A DNA stretch of 64,000 bases from Candidatus Saccharimonadota bacterium (GTDB lineage: Bacteria; Patescibacteriota; Saccharimonadia; Saccharimonadales; Saccharimonadaceae): contig JAFRGM010000009.1 in assembly GCA_017433855.1 (NCBI GenBank), positions 48,606 through 112,605 on the forward strand, read 5' to 3'. A program made the position numbers and the translations under genes. Of this stretch, positions 1 to 8,980 are shown in pieces. Positions within the stretch are counted from its first letter, which is position 1. Each line of letters starts with the position of its first letter. The notes beneath the pieces are model-generated. The model searched no databases. It was given only the letters and a program-made list of their open reading frames with translations, and was not told where the DNA came from.

Positions 1-378
1 CTCGTCAAAATGCAAGAAAGTCACCTGCTTCCGCACTACTTTTGGCAAATCTATTAGCGACGGGTCCAGCGATTTGATCTCTCGCCGCGCTAGATATTTC
101 ATAAAACCTCTCAGCGCAATCAAGTGATACGCCTGCGTAATCACCTTCAAATCTTCGCCACCATTCTCCGAGCCATACCGGTTTAGCTTTAAACGATATT
201 TTCTGAGCACCTCACGGTCTATTTCGCCAGCCTTCACATCGTCTTTATTTAAGATTTCTTGCGTAATTTCATAAAATCGTTCCAAGTACAACCTGTAGTT
301 TTCTACGGTTTTTTTACTGCGCCCCGCCTCAATCTCTAGATGCTCCAAAAAATCTTCGATTAGCTCGCTGATGTCCAT
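1..378 (-). CDS. Tyrosine recombinase XerC/XerD-like, N-terminal part (cut by window edge)
   Basis: The first 126 codons of a minus-strand gene running off the left edge. The translation begins MDISELIEDFLEHLEIEAGR and includes a SKKTVENYRLYLERF stretch, which is the SAM-like core-binding domain that opens XerC/XerD-type recombinases, followed by PKVVRKQVTFLHFDE, the linker into the catalytic domain. The catalytic Arg/His/Tyr residues lie outside the window. Xer proteins resolve chromosome dimers at dif, but a phage- or element-type integrase is also possible. TATAAT at 385-390 lies exactly 7 nt before the ATG, so the transcript is probably leaderless. Confidence 0.8.
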   Translation of the reverse strand, partial: MDISELIEDFLEHLEIEAGRSKKTVENYRLYLERFYEITQEILNKDDVKAGEIDREVLRKYRLKLNRYGSENGGEDLKVITQAYHLIALRGFMKYLARREIKSLDPSLIDLPKVVRKQVTFLHFDE

Positions 379-384
379 ACTAGT

Positions 385-390
385 ATTATA
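385..390 (-). promoter_or_regulatory. -10 box of leaderless recombinase gene
   Basis: A perfect TATAAT on the minus strand is followed after 6 nt by the ATG at 378, so transcription should begin at the A of the start codon. Confidence 0.65.
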
Positions 391-393
391 TCA

Positions 394-1587
394 TTAGTTG
401 CAGAACTTATACGCGTCGCGGATAATCATTACTTCTTCGTTGGTTGGCTCCACATACACTGGCACCGTAGAATCCTCGGCCGTAATAACGCCACTCGTGA
501 TTTCTTTGAAACTTGCGATCGCATTATTCACGTCGCGATTAATCTTAATTCCAAGTGGTGCTAGCCCCTCAATGATAGACTCGCGGGTCTCCGCTCCATT
601 TTCCAGTACACCAGCCGTAAACACGATAGCATCTACCTTGCCACCAAGCTCCAAATAATACTCGGCGATGTAGCGGTTAATTCGGTCTACATACATATCA
701 AGCGCTAGGCGAGCGTTTTCGTTGCCATCCTCAATCGCTTTTTCTACGTCACGGTTGTCGTTGAAACCACACACCCCAAGGAGCCCAGATTTCTTATTTA
801 ATGCATTGTCAATCTCATCGTAAGTCATCCCAGCTTCATCAATCATATATTTAATGATAGAAGGATCAATTGACCCAGACCTCGTGCCCATCATTAAACC
901 GTCTAGCGGTGTTAAGCCCATCGTGGTGTCATAGCTTTTGCCGTCTTTTACTGCCGTAATTGATGCTCCAGACCCCACATGACACACAATTAAATTGATT
1001 TTTTCTTTACCGAGTTTCTTTTGCATTGTTTCGGTAATGTACTTGTGGCTCGTGCCATGGAAACCGTATTTTCTTACGCCATATTTTTCGTACCATTCCA
1101 TTGGCACTGGATACATATACTGGATTTTTGGAATCGTCTGATGAAAAGCCGTATCAAATACTGCAACTTGTACTGCCTCTGGTAATGCCTTTTGCATTGC
1201 TTTAATGCCGGCAATATTGCCAGGGTGATGCAAAGGAGCAAACTTTGTAAACTCTTTAATATCCTTCATCACTTCGTCAGTTATCACTACTGAATCTGCA
1301 TATTTTTCACCGCCATGTACCACACGGTGCCCCACACCACGAATTTCTGACAAATCTTTCACTGCGCCGTAATTCACTAATTCTTCAAGCATGATTTTTA
1401 CGGCCGCACTATGGTCTGCAATCTCCTTCGCGACCTCAGTCTTTTTGCCTTCAAACTTAATCGTATAAAAACTATCTGCCGCCCCAATCTTTTCTACGTA
1501 CCCACCAATAATAGATATTTCTGCCGGCATATCATAAAGCTGAAACTTCAAAGATGATGAACCTGCATTCACGCACAATACTTTCAT
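394..1587 (-). CDS. ackA: Acetate kinase
   Basis: Acetate kinase interconverts acetyl phosphate + ADP and acetate + ATP in the cytosol, a substrate-level ATP source for a fermentative cell. The 397-aa length is normal. It opens with MKVLCVNAGSSSLKFQLYD (the N-[AG]-G-S-S-S-[LV]-K signature) and carries GVGHRVVHGG, a second family signature, and the CHVGSGAS and TRSGSIDPS phosphate-binding segments. AGGAG (1592-1598) precedes the ATG and a TATAAT (1612-1617) gives it its own promoter. No phosphotransacetylase gene is adjacent. Confidence 0.97.
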   Translation of the reverse strand: MKVLCVNAGSSSLKFQLYDMPAEISIIGGYVEKIGAADSFYTIKFEGKKTEVAKEIADHSAAVKIMLEELVNYGAVKDLSEIRGVGHRVVHGGEKYADSVVITDEVMKDIKEFTKFAPLHHPGNIAGIKAMQKALPEAVQVAVFDTAFHQTIPKIQYMYPVPMEWYEKYGVRKYGFHGTSHKYITETMQKKLGKEKINLIVCHVGSGASITAVKDGKSYDTTMGLTPLDGLMMGTRSGSIDPSIIKYMIDEAGMTYDEIDNALNKKSGLLGVCGFNDNRDVEKAIEDGNENARLALDMYVDRINRYIAEYYLELGGKVDAIVFTAGVLENGAETRESIIEGLAPLGIKINRDVNNAIASFKEITSGVITAEDSTVPVYVEPTNEEVMIIRDAYKFCN

Positions 1588-1650
1588 TTTTTCTCCTTCA
1601 TATTTTCATTCATTATATCACAAACCTTAACCTATCAGTTAATTTTGCGT

Positions 1651-2382
1651 CTAGAGGACTTTTTCCAAAAACTCTTTCACTCGTTCAGTTTTAGGATGTT
1701 CAAAAAACTCTTTTGGCGTCCCTTCTTCAATAATCTGACCCTTGTCTACAAAAACAATTCTTGTTGCGATTTCCTTAGCAAAACTCATTTCATGAGTCAC
1801 GATCATAATTGTCATGCCGTTATCTGCCAACTCGCGAATCAGCGAAAGTACGTCGCCAATCGCCTCAGGGTCCAACGCCGAAGTTGGCTCATCAAACAAT
1901 AGCACTTCCGGTGAAAGCATCATCGCACGAATAATCGCAATTCTTTGCTTTTGCCCGCCAGATAAACTAGCGGGGAAGGCACTAGCTTTATCTAGCAGAC
2001 CAATATGCGTTAGCAGCTCTTTGGCGCGCTTTTCTGCCGCATCGCGTTTCATCACTCTTAATTTAACCGGCGCTAAAGTTAAGTTTTCCATTACGGTTAA
2101 ATTATTGATGAGATTAAAATGTTGAAACACCATCCCCATATTGCGCCGAATTTTGCGAATGTTGCGATCGGTCACGAGTGTGCCGTCAAAATATATTTCT
2201 CCCGCTGTGGGCTCTTCTAACCGGTTAAGACAACGGAGAAAAGTAGACTTGCCAGACCCGGATGGCCCCAGTACCACCACCCGCTCACCTTCCTTTAATT
2301 CAAAATCAATTCCGCGCAAAACCTTATTTTTACCATAGGTTTTACGCAATCCTTTTACTACCAAATCTGTACCGTTTTCCAT
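1651..2382 (-). CDS. Polar amino-acid ABC transporter, ATP-binding protein
   Basis: The 243-aa ATPase of an importer for polar amino acids (GlnQ/HisP family). Visible motifs are Walker A GPSGSGKST, the Q-loop (MVFQHFNL), the signature LSGGQKQR, Walker B VLLFDEPTSALDPE and the switch His in MIVTHEMSF. It is the last gene of a three-gene minus-strand operon, and its start overlaps the permease stop by one base, indicating translational coupling. The exact substrate (glutamine, glutamate, arginine or another) cannot be read from the sequence. Confidence 0.95.
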   Translation of the reverse strand: MENGTDLVVKGLRKTYGKNKVLRGIDFELKEGERVVVLGPSGSGKSTFLRCLNRLEEPTAGEIYFDGTLVTDRNIRKIRRNMGMVFQHFNLINNLTVMENLTLAPVKLRVMKRDAAEKRAKELLTHIGLLDKASAFPASLSGGQKQRIAIIRAMMLSPEVLLFDEPTSALDPEAIGDVLSLIRELADNGMTIMIVTHEMSFAKEIATRIVFVDKGQIIEEGTPKEFFEHPKTERVKEFLEKVL

Positions 2383-3086
2383 TAGTCCTCCGCCCTCAAA
2401 TCGCTTTTTCTTAAACCTTTTTCAATTCGTTTCACAATAAACGTAATTAGATAAATTGTCGCAAGGTAAAATAGCGCCGCCGTAAACATCGGCACAATGT
2501 AACTTGCCATATTTTGCCCAGAACCAATGTCCTTAGCTGCCATATTAAGGTCGTACATCCCCACCATGCTTACGATAGCAGTCTCTTTAATTACAGTAAT
2601 AATCTCGTTGCCCATGGCCGGAATAATGTTTTTAATGGCCTGCGGCGCTACGATTCTCAAAAAAATCGTTACGCGCGAAAGCCCTAGCGCCATACCTGCT
2701 TCAGTCTGGCCATTATCTACCGATAATATCCCGCCTCGTATTACTTCTGCCGTATAGGCCGCTGAGTTTAAGCCAAACGCTACAATCGCCGTGATGATGC
2801 TCGGAAAACCGCGTATAGCAAAGATAATAAAGAACATAATAAACAGTTGTAGTGCCATTGGCGTGCCACGCACTATCGTAGTGTAAACTCTGCAAATCAT
2901 TTTTGGTAGCGCCATCCACTTTGACGGCTTTGCTATATCTACCAAAGCAATTAAAGTCCCCAGCGCAATACCAATCAAAATCGCAAAATAAGACACTTGT
3001 AAAGTTAACAAAAAACCGTGCAACAAAGAATCGATATATTCTGGCGTACTAAAAAGTTCTACTACTTTTGAGAAAAAATCACTCAT
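2382..3086 (-). CDS. Polar amino-acid ABC transporter, permease
   Basis: A 234-aa membrane permease of the HisM/GlnP type with several hydrophobic segments. It has the family EAA loop (AGMALGLSRVTIFLRIVAPQA) that docks on the ATPase, and RGTPMALQLF, typical of this subgroup. It overlaps the binding-protein gene by 8 nt and the ATPase gene by 1 nt. As a single permease it probably works as a homodimer. Confidence 0.95.
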   Translation of the reverse strand: MSDFFSKVVELFSTPEYIDSLLHGFLLTLQVSYFAILIGIALGTLIALVDIAKPSKWMALPKMICRVYTTIVRGTPMALQLFIMFFIIFAIRGFPSIITAIVAFGLNSAAYTAEVIRGGILSVDNGQTEAGMALGLSRVTIFLRIVAPQAIKNIIPAMGNEIITVIKETAIVSMVGMYDLNMAAKDIGSGQNMASYIVPMFTAALFYLATIYLITFIVKRIEKGLRKSDLRAED

Positions 3087-3930
3087 TGATAAACCCCATA
3101 TATTTTAATACTAATTTGTCAATTTCGGTTTGGCCGTTTTCATCTTCGGTTAGCATTTCGCCAAGCACCTCATTAAAGGCTTCTAGTAGTTCGGTGCGCT
3201 CTTTGTTTACTGCGATTGCGTAAGATTCCTCCACTGGATAATCTTCTGCTCGCGTCGCCCCAGAATAATAAAGTGGCAGCGCGTCTAAATCTGGATTTTT
3301 CTCCACAATAAACTTCGCCGCTAGCTCGTCCGCAATCGCAAAATCTATAATGTGTGCATTGATTGCATCTGCTGCCAACTGGTGCGAATCAATGCCTTTT
3401 ATTGTAGTGCCAGTGCCAGCTAGTACACCGTTTTCAATTTCGTCATCGGCGAACAAATATCCTGTGCTACCTACTTGCGAGCCAAGCGTTGCGCCTGCCA
3501 AGGCCTCCCACACTACATGGTCGTCTCTTAAAGATGGCGGAAAATTACGATTAAAAATCACATATTGTACAGAAGTATAATAGGGAATCGTAAAGTTTAC
3601 TTTTTCTTCGCGTGCCGGCGTTACAGTGAGACCAGCCGCGCCCGCATCGGCAATTAGACCGGCCTCTACATTATCAATTATCACGTCAAACTCTACATTT
3701 TTAATTTGGATTGTTTTGTTTAATTTTTCTGCCACGCGGTTGACAATCTCTACGTCCACCCCCACGATTTGCCTATTATCGTAGAACTCAAATGGCGCAA
3801 AAAAAGCGTTCGTCTCCACCACATAGTCAGTTTGACTATCCCCCTGGATAGAAAAGAATACGCTTGCACCCATTACCGCGGTCGTTGCTATAAAAAGCAC
3901 CGACCATAATATACTTTTAACCTTTACCAT
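3079..3930 (-). CDS. Polar amino-acid ABC transporter, substrate-binding protein
   Basis: A 283-aa extracytoplasmic solute-binding protein of family 3. A hydrophobic N-terminal segment (residues 7-28) has no lipobox cysteine, so the protein is probably held by an uncleaved anchor rather than as a lipoprotein. Family features include FFAPFEFYDNRQIVGVDVEI near the start of the mature domain and the GLTVTPAREEKVNFTIPYY region. It is first in the operon. TATAAT at 3937-3942 lies 7 nt before the ATG, implying a leaderless mRNA. Confidence 0.93.
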   Translation of the reverse strand: MVKVKSILWSVLFIATTAVMGASVFFSIQGDSQTDYVVETNAFFAPFEFYDNRQIVGVDVEIVNRVAEKLNKTIQIKNVEFDVIIDNVEAGLIADAGAAGLTVTPAREEKVNFTIPYYTSVQYVIFNRNFPPSLRDDHVVWEALAGATLGSQVGSTGYLFADDEIENGVLAGTGTTIKGIDSHQLAADAINAHIIDFAIADELAAKFIVEKNPDLDALPLYYSGATRAEDYPVEESYAIAVNKERTELLEAFNEVLGEMLTEDENGQTEIDKLVLKYMGFINE

Positions 3931-3936
3931 AATCCC

Positions 3937-3942
3937 ATTATA
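3937..3942 (-). promoter_or_regulatory. -10 box of leaderless ABC importer operon
   Basis: Minus-strand TATAAT with 6 nt to the ATG of the binding-protein gene, and no ribosome binding site between them. Confidence 0.65.
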
Positions 3943-3960
3943 ACATACATATTATAAAAA

Positions 3961-4007
3961 TGGTGACCCCGGTGCTTGGTGATCACGGTACTTGGTGACC
4001 CCGGTGC
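3961..4007. repeat. Three tandem copies of the tRNA-Arg 3' end
   Basis: A 16-nt unit, TGGTGACCCCGGTGCT, starts at 3961, 3977 (four changes) and 3993. The last copy is the genuine acceptor/CCA end and T-stem part of the adjacent tRNA-Arg gene. The extra copies lie just beyond its 3' end, where integrating elements usually leave duplicated tRNA ends. Confidence 0.8.
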
Positions 4008-4068
4008 GAGTCGAACGCACAACCTTTTCCTTAGGACGGAACTGCTCTATCCATTGAGCTACGGAGCC
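3993..4068 (-). tRNA. tRNA-Arg (anticodon CCU)
   Basis: A 76-nt cloverleaf on the minus strand with CCA encoded. The acceptor GGCTCCG pairs with CGGGGTC (one G-T and one T-G pair), the D arm is GCTC/GAGC, the anticodon stem TTCC/GGAA has loop GTCCTAA giving CCT at 34-36, and the T arm GTGCG/CGCAC has loop TTCGACT. It reads AGG codons. It is divergent from the gene at 4112, and the short gap holds -10-like boxes for both. Confidence 0.95.
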
Positions 4069-4111
4069 AAATACATAAACATATATTATTATATGGTATA
4101 ATTATTATACC

Positions 4112-5116
4112 ATGAAATTGTTTCATAAGAAAGACGATAAGAAGACTGAACAACAAAAAGTCGACGAACGTCGCGAAGAAGTCTTGGCGCGTGGTCGCCA
4201 ATTCAAATATCCATTGCAATGGACCAAACATCGCATTGTCATCAACACAATTCTAATTGCAACTCTTTCCATTACTATCCTCATCAATAGTGGTTATCTC
4301 GCTCTCTACCAATTCGGCGAAACTTCTGAAATGCTTTTCCGCGTCACCAAAATTCTCCACAATCCAGCCGCTATCATAGATAATGAACCTGTTTTATTTT
4401 CCGACTACCTCATGTTCTATCGCAGCAGCATGACTTCAATTGAGCGTCAGTCTGGCCAAGTTGATAACGAAAGCAATATTGATAACTTGCGTCTTCAGTA
4501 TAAACGTGCCGCGCTCGATGAAGCCGAAGAATACACCTATGCTCTTAAACTTGCCAAAGAATACGGCATCGTTGTTACTCAGGCCGAAATCGACGCCGAA
4601 TTTGACCGCCATCGCAATATTGGCGGCATCGAGCGCAGCGTAGAAAGTTTTGTTAAAATTATTCAAGAAAATTTCGGTCTTGATCGCAGCGAATATAATC
4701 GTTTGCTAGAACTTACTCTCATCAAAGCCAAAGTAGAGGCCGAAATCGATAATACTGCCAGCCAAACCGCAAACAAAGTTGAGACGCTCTTGGCTGCAAA
4801 CGGCGGCGACTATGCCGCTACTGCTTCGGCACTGGGCGCTAGCGTCAAGTACGAGGAAACCGGCGGTATGGTTAGCAACCAAAACATCGATGGCGGCCGC
4901 GCCTCTACTGCGGCCAAGCTGGAGCCGGGTGAGCAATCGGGACGTTTTGTTTCCATGAACGGCGACGGTTACTATTTTGTTAAACTCATCAAAAAAACCG
5001 ACACCGAAGTCAACTTTATCTCAATCAAAGTTCCGTTCACCGAGTTTAGCAACCGCATTTCAACGCTCCGAGAATCTAATCAGATTACCGAGTTTGTCAA
5101 CATTACCGACCATTAG
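4112..5116 (+). CDS. Membrane-anchored SurA/PpiC-like foldase (putative)
   Basis: A 334-aa protein with a charged cytoplasmic N-terminus, one membrane segment at about residues 45-67 (IVINTILIATLSITILINSG) and a long extracytoplasmic part. The region around residues 85-230 resembles the helical SurA N-terminal chaperone domain, and the C-terminal 100 residues look like a worn PpiC parvulin domain (GGMV, LEPGEQSGRF, GYYFVKLI). A role in folding exported proteins fits its position just upstream of a secreted protease. Peptidyl-prolyl isomerase activity is uncertain. TATAAT at 4097-4102 lies 10 nt before the ATG. Confidence 0.65.
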   Translation: MKLFHKKDDKKTEQQKVDERREEVLARGRQFKYPLQWTKHRIVINTILIATLSITILINSGYLALYQFGETSEMLFRVTKILHNPAAIIDNEPVLFSDYLMFYRSSMTSIERQSGQVDNESNIDNLRLQYKRAALDEAEEYTYALKLAKEYGIVVTQAEIDAEFDRHRNIGGIERSVESFVKIIQENFGLDRSEYNRLLELTLIKAKVEAEIDNTASQTANKVETLLAANGGDYAATASALGASVKYEETGGMVSNQNIDGGRASTAAKLEPGEQSGRFVSMNGDGYYFVKLIKKTDTEVNFISIKVPFTEFSNRISTLRESNQITEFVNITDH

Positions 5117-5183
5117 CACCAACGTCTATCCTTGTGTTTCGTTTACGCTCATGCTAAAATAACAAAAAGGGAATTAAACAAAT

Positions 5184-8100
5184 ATGGGCGTCAAACGTTT
5201 TATTGTATTTGCGGGCATCTGCCTAGCTGGTAGTTTAGCCTTCGTCTTTTTGCGCTCGTCTCCTCGCCCTCAAACTTTTGCTTTACCAGAAACCATCCAG
5301 GCGGCCACAGAACTCATTGATATCGACACTCTGTCAGAAGATTATATGACCTCATATTTTTCTGACGTTCTGAGTATGAGTGATAGTCACCAGCCAGGGC
5401 TTATCGTCACCAGTGAATCTTACCCAGCTGACACTTACGGCGCCACCAAAGTTATTTCTGCCCCCAATCATCAATATTTTCTCTACTTTGAGTCAGATCA
5501 AGCCAAAGAAGTTGCTGCCCGTGCGCTCGCCGATACTTCAGTTGCCGTAGAGGAAGACATCGCGCTCGAAATTACCGATACCACCTATAATTCATGGGGA
5601 ATTGCAGATATGGGGCTGGATTCGGCCGCCGAGTATTTTGCCGATCAGACCGCCCCAGAAATTACCGTAGCAATTATTGATACGGGTCTCGACGTGGGTC
5701 TATTTGAGGCAAATTTCACCGACCGTCTTGCAGGATCCTATAATTTATATGATCAATATATGCATGATGGTGAAGGACATGGTACGCATATCGCCGGCAC
5801 AATCGCCGAAGGTACACCGTCGAACGTTAAGATTCTTCCAGTCAAAGCCGCAGATAGTCGTAATATGAATTTAAGCGTTATCATCACTGCTATCAATTAC
5901 GTCAATTATTATCATGCCGCCGATGTGATCAATATGAGTTTTGGTGTTAGCTACAATAATGGCTACGCGCTTTTGTCCCTCTATGCAGCCATTCAAGCCG
6001 CCACCAACAATAACATTATCTGTGTGGCTGCCGCTGGCAATGATGGTGGCGACGCCGACACCTTTTTCCCAGCCGCCTATCCCAACACTATTTCGGTGGC
6101 CGCTGTTGATTCCGCTCATAACAGGGCTAGCTTCTCCAACTATGGTTCTACTGTTACTTTTGCTGCCCCTGGAGTTGGCATTAAGAGCATCAATAAGACC
6201 CTCAACGGCACCTCTATGGCTACACCGCACATTGCCGCCGCCGCCGCAGTTCTAAAAAGCACTAATCCTGCGCTTAGCACCCCAGCCGTTACCGCAATAC
6301 TAAAAGAGCATGCTATTGACCTTGGCGACGAAGGATATGATCAATATTACGGCTATGGTTACATTGATCTTTCTGACTATGCAACTTTTGCAAATCGTGT
6401 CGTAGATTCTGATTCGTCAGATTTCCGCGTCACAGAAGTCATTGTCAATCCTGTTTTTGGCAACATTACCAATCTCATGAACACCGCGGTAGAGATTACG
6501 CATGAAAATGGTACTATAGACTCGCTTACTCTTAGTGATTTGGATGGCTTAGAAATTACCGGTTATGATGCCTTTAGTGCTGGCGAGCAGCAAGTGGTGC
6601 TCAGTTGGCAGGGGCACACCACCGAAATCACCGTAGATAATGGCACCGATGGCGGTAACTACAGCGCCTATACTTTTTGGCAAGTTAGCGACACCGAATA
6701 TGGTATCTCAGCCATCGCCGGTGGTCAGACTTTGCCCCACAAAATCTATCTACCAGCTACAATCAATGACGTCCCAGTGGTATCTCTTGGCAACTACGCT
6801 CACCAGCCTGGGGTATTCACTGGCGGCAACACCAATGTCACACATCTCGTATTGCCAGATACACTTCGCGAAATTGGTACCTACGCTTTTGCTAGTGATC
6901 CTACAATTGTGTCTGTTCAGGGCGGTGCAGCGGAAGGCCTTACTATTGGCAACCGGGCTTTCTATCTAGCTCGCAACCTCACCGAGTTTACCCCCATCAT
7001 TAAAAGTCTTGGTGCTGTTGCTTTTGCGGGCGCCAGCAATCTCAAATCCGCCACTCTCTCTGACGAACTCACTACGTTGCCCAATAATGCTTTTGAAAGC
7101 TGTTATAATCTTACTGAACTTAATCTTCCTCAAAATCTCACTACTATCGGCGCCTATGCCTTGTATAAAACTAGAATCTCATCAATTTCTTTGCCTAAAA
7201 CCCTCGCCAGTATCGGTGTACAGGCTTTCTATGGTATGCCGGCCCTTGAATATATCTACATTGACCCAGAAAACACCATCTATACTAGCGACGGCCCCAA
7301 TGCGAATGCTATCATTGAGATTTCCTCCAACACACTTTTGGTGGGTTCCGGCCACACCATCATTCCAGATTACGTTACCAAAATTGCCGACAACGCTTTT
7401 ATTGGCAACCAAACCCTTACCACGCTCGCTACCAACCAAGTAACCTCGCTCGGCGTTAACCTGTTTAATGAGTGCACCAATTTCACTTCTCTTGAGATAA
7501 ACAACATAGATTTGCTAACTACTGGCAATCTAAGCGGTAGGTTTAAAGGGGCCGCTACTGCAGCTATCCCCAACCTAGCTGTTTATATCTCTACCATGCC
7601 GGAAGACACTAGCTTCCTTGACACTCTAAGTTCAGAGGGAATTAAAGCTGTCATCGTCACCACTCCAGCCGCCATCAACATTTCTGCTGACACCGAATAT
7701 CTTGCCTACGAGCAAGTCAAGAATCTCACCATTGATATTGAATACTCGGGTCGCATCGTCCCACCATACACCCTCGCCGAAACCATTACAGACTATGAAA
7801 TTATTTACGAACACGGCGATGCCTTCACGGCGGGCGATACTAGCTTTACAGTGCGCGCCACCACGCAATACGGCTACACCTTTACCCAATCTGTTGCGGT
7901 GACGGTAGAGGATTGTTTCGACGAGAACCTAAACATTAAGAATCAACAGTTCATTCTATCATTCGGCAGCACATTCTCAGATTTGCTAGAACACATTAGT
8001 TTTGACGCTAGTATCATATCGCACCATGATTCAGCAGGCGATGCTATCGATTCTGATCAACTCAAAACCGGCGACAAACTTCGTATTGCCGTTGATCCAA

Positions 8101-8312
8101 ATCGCACCATAGAATACGACCTTGCCGTGCGTGGCGATGTTGATGGCAATGGGCAGATCGGAATCATAGATTACATTCGCATTAAGAAAGACATTATGGC
8201 CCTTGAGACTCTCGCCGGTGTTTATCGCGAAGCCGCCGATATGAACGACAACCAAACCATAGACATCATAGATTACATTCGAATCAAAAAAATTATTATG
8301 GAGAATAACTAA
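5184..8312 (+). CDS. Secreted subtilisin-like protease with BspA-type LRRs and C-terminal dockerin
   Basis: A 1042-aa exported protein. Residues 5-25 form a signal or anchor segment. The peptidase S8 domain spans about 140-400 with the full triad: Asp166 (AIIDTGLD), His199 (GHGTHIAG) and Ser344 (GTSMATPH), plus Asn286 as the oxyanion residue. From about 525 to 790 come leucine-rich repeats of the LRR_5/BspA kind (LREIGTYAFAS, LTTIGAYALY, LASIGVQAFYG). An Ig-like stretch follows, and the last 60 residues hold two dockerin-type calcium repeats (GDVDGNGQIGIIDYIRIKK and MNDNQTIDIIDYIRIKK). The next gene starts inside its stop codon (TAATG). A paralog in the same two-gene layout lies opposite at 9653-13279. 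Confidence 0.9.
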   Translation: MGVKRFIVFAGICLAGSLAFVFLRSSPRPQTFALPETIQAATELIDIDTLSEDYMTSYFSDVLSMSDSHQPGLIVTSESYPADTYGATKVISAPNHQYFLYFESDQAKEVAARALADTSVAVEEDIALEITDTTYNSWGIADMGLDSAAEYFADQTAPEITVAIIDTGLDVGLFEANFTDRLAGSYNLYDQYMHDGEGHGTHIAGTIAEGTPSNVKILPVKAADSRNMNLSVIITAINYVNYYHAADVINMSFGVSYNNGYALLSLYAAIQAATNNNIICVAAAGNDGGDADTFFPAAYPNTISVAAVDSAHNRASFSNYGSTVTFAAPGVGIKSINKTLNGTSMATPHIAAAAAVLKSTNPALSTPAVTAILKEHAIDLGDEGYDQYYGYGYIDLSDYATFANRVVDSDSSDFRVTEVIVNPVFGNITNLMNTAVEITHENGTIDSLTLSDLDGLEITGYDAFSAGEQQVVLSWQGHTTEITVDNGTDGGNYSAYTFWQVSDTEYGISAIAGGQTLPHKIYLPATINDVPVVSLGNYAHQPGVFTGGNTNVTHLVLPDTLREIGTYAFASDPTIVSVQGGAAEGLTIGNRAFYLARNLTEFTPIIKSLGAVAFAGASNLKSATLSDELTTLPNNAFESCYNLTELNLPQNLTTIGAYALYKTRISSISLPKTLASIGVQAFYGMPALEYIYIDPENTIYTSDGPNANAIIEISSNTLLVGSGHTIIPDYVTKIADNAFIGNQTLTTLATNQVTSLGVNLFNECTNFTSLEINNIDLLTTGNLSGRFKGAATAAIPNLAVYISTMPEDTSFLDTLSSEGIKAVIVTTPAAINISADTEYLAYEQVKNLTIDIEYSGRIVPPYTLAETITDYEIIYEHGDAFTAGDTSFTVRATTQYGYTFTQSVAVTVEDCFDENLNIKNQQFILSFGSTFSDLLEHISFDASIISHHDSAGDAIDSDQLKTGDKLRIAVDPNRTIEYDLAVRGDVDGNGQIGIIDYIRIKKDIMALETLAGVYREAADMNDNQTIDIIDYIRIKKIIMENN

Positions 8313-8980
8313 TGAAGAAACTCATCAAAACTATATTTATCGCCGCCCTAATGGTATTGTTTATGCCGCACAAAACTTTTGCCGCAGGTGGCTTTAATCT
8401 GTCTGCCAGTAGCATTACTATGCACCCTGGCGAATCTACCACTCTTATGATTACTGCGGATAATTCTGCCGGCAAGATCAATATCGCCTCGTCGGACCCT
8501 TCCGTAGTTTCCATAAACCCCAGTGTTATTTTCCTAGACCTTAATTCCGAACCCATTACTCTTTCGGCTAACGCGCTAGGCTCGGTTACTATTTCTGTTG
8601 AAGCCTCGTCGAATTTTGCCACCTACGATGAGGAAGTTTTGGCTGGCGTCACTAAGACCGTCACCGTAAATGTAGTGGAGCTTCCGCCTGCCCCCACTCC
8701 ATCCACGCCGACTGCCCCAGTTAACGCGTCTACTAATACAAACCCAGAAGCATCGCTGGAGTCAAAAACTGATTCAGCGGTGGACACAGAGACAGTCATG
8801 CCAATCTCTACGGATGGTACTCAGGAATCAGTCTCGCTAGAAAACAGCTCATCCTACGAGGCTTCACCTTCTACCAATTCCATTGCAATAGATCCGCTCC
8901 CAGTCGTTTCTATCATTGCGATAGTCGAAGGCTGCGCGCTCGCCATCATCGCTGTCCTTCATTTTTCCCACCGCTCCTAA
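8312..8980 (+). CDS. Small membrane-anchored Ig-like surface protein (partner A)
   Basis: A 222-aa protein with a signal peptide ending at about residue 25 (KTFAAGG), one Ig-like (BIG2-resembling) domain at about 26-125 (MHPGESTTLMITADN, SSDPSVVSI, TKTVTVNVVE), a Pro/Ser/Thr-rich linker and a C-terminal membrane helix (about 195-218) with a short basic tail. It is translationally coupled to the dockerin protease. I infer that the Ig-like domain could be the docking partner of that dockerin, holding it at the surface; classical cohesin motifs are not evident. The 3' end overlaps the opposing paralog by 35 bp. Confidence 0.75.
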   Translation: MKKLIKTIFIAALMVLFMPHKTFAAGGFNLSASSITMHPGESTTLMITADNSAGKINIASSDPSVVSINPSVIFLDLNSEPITLSANALGSVTISVEASSNFATYDEEVLAGVTKTVTVNVVELPPAPTPSTPTAPVNASTNTNPEASLESKTDSAVDTETVMPISTDGTQESVSLENSSSYEASPSTNSIAIDPLPVVSIIAIVEGCALAIIAVLHFSHRS

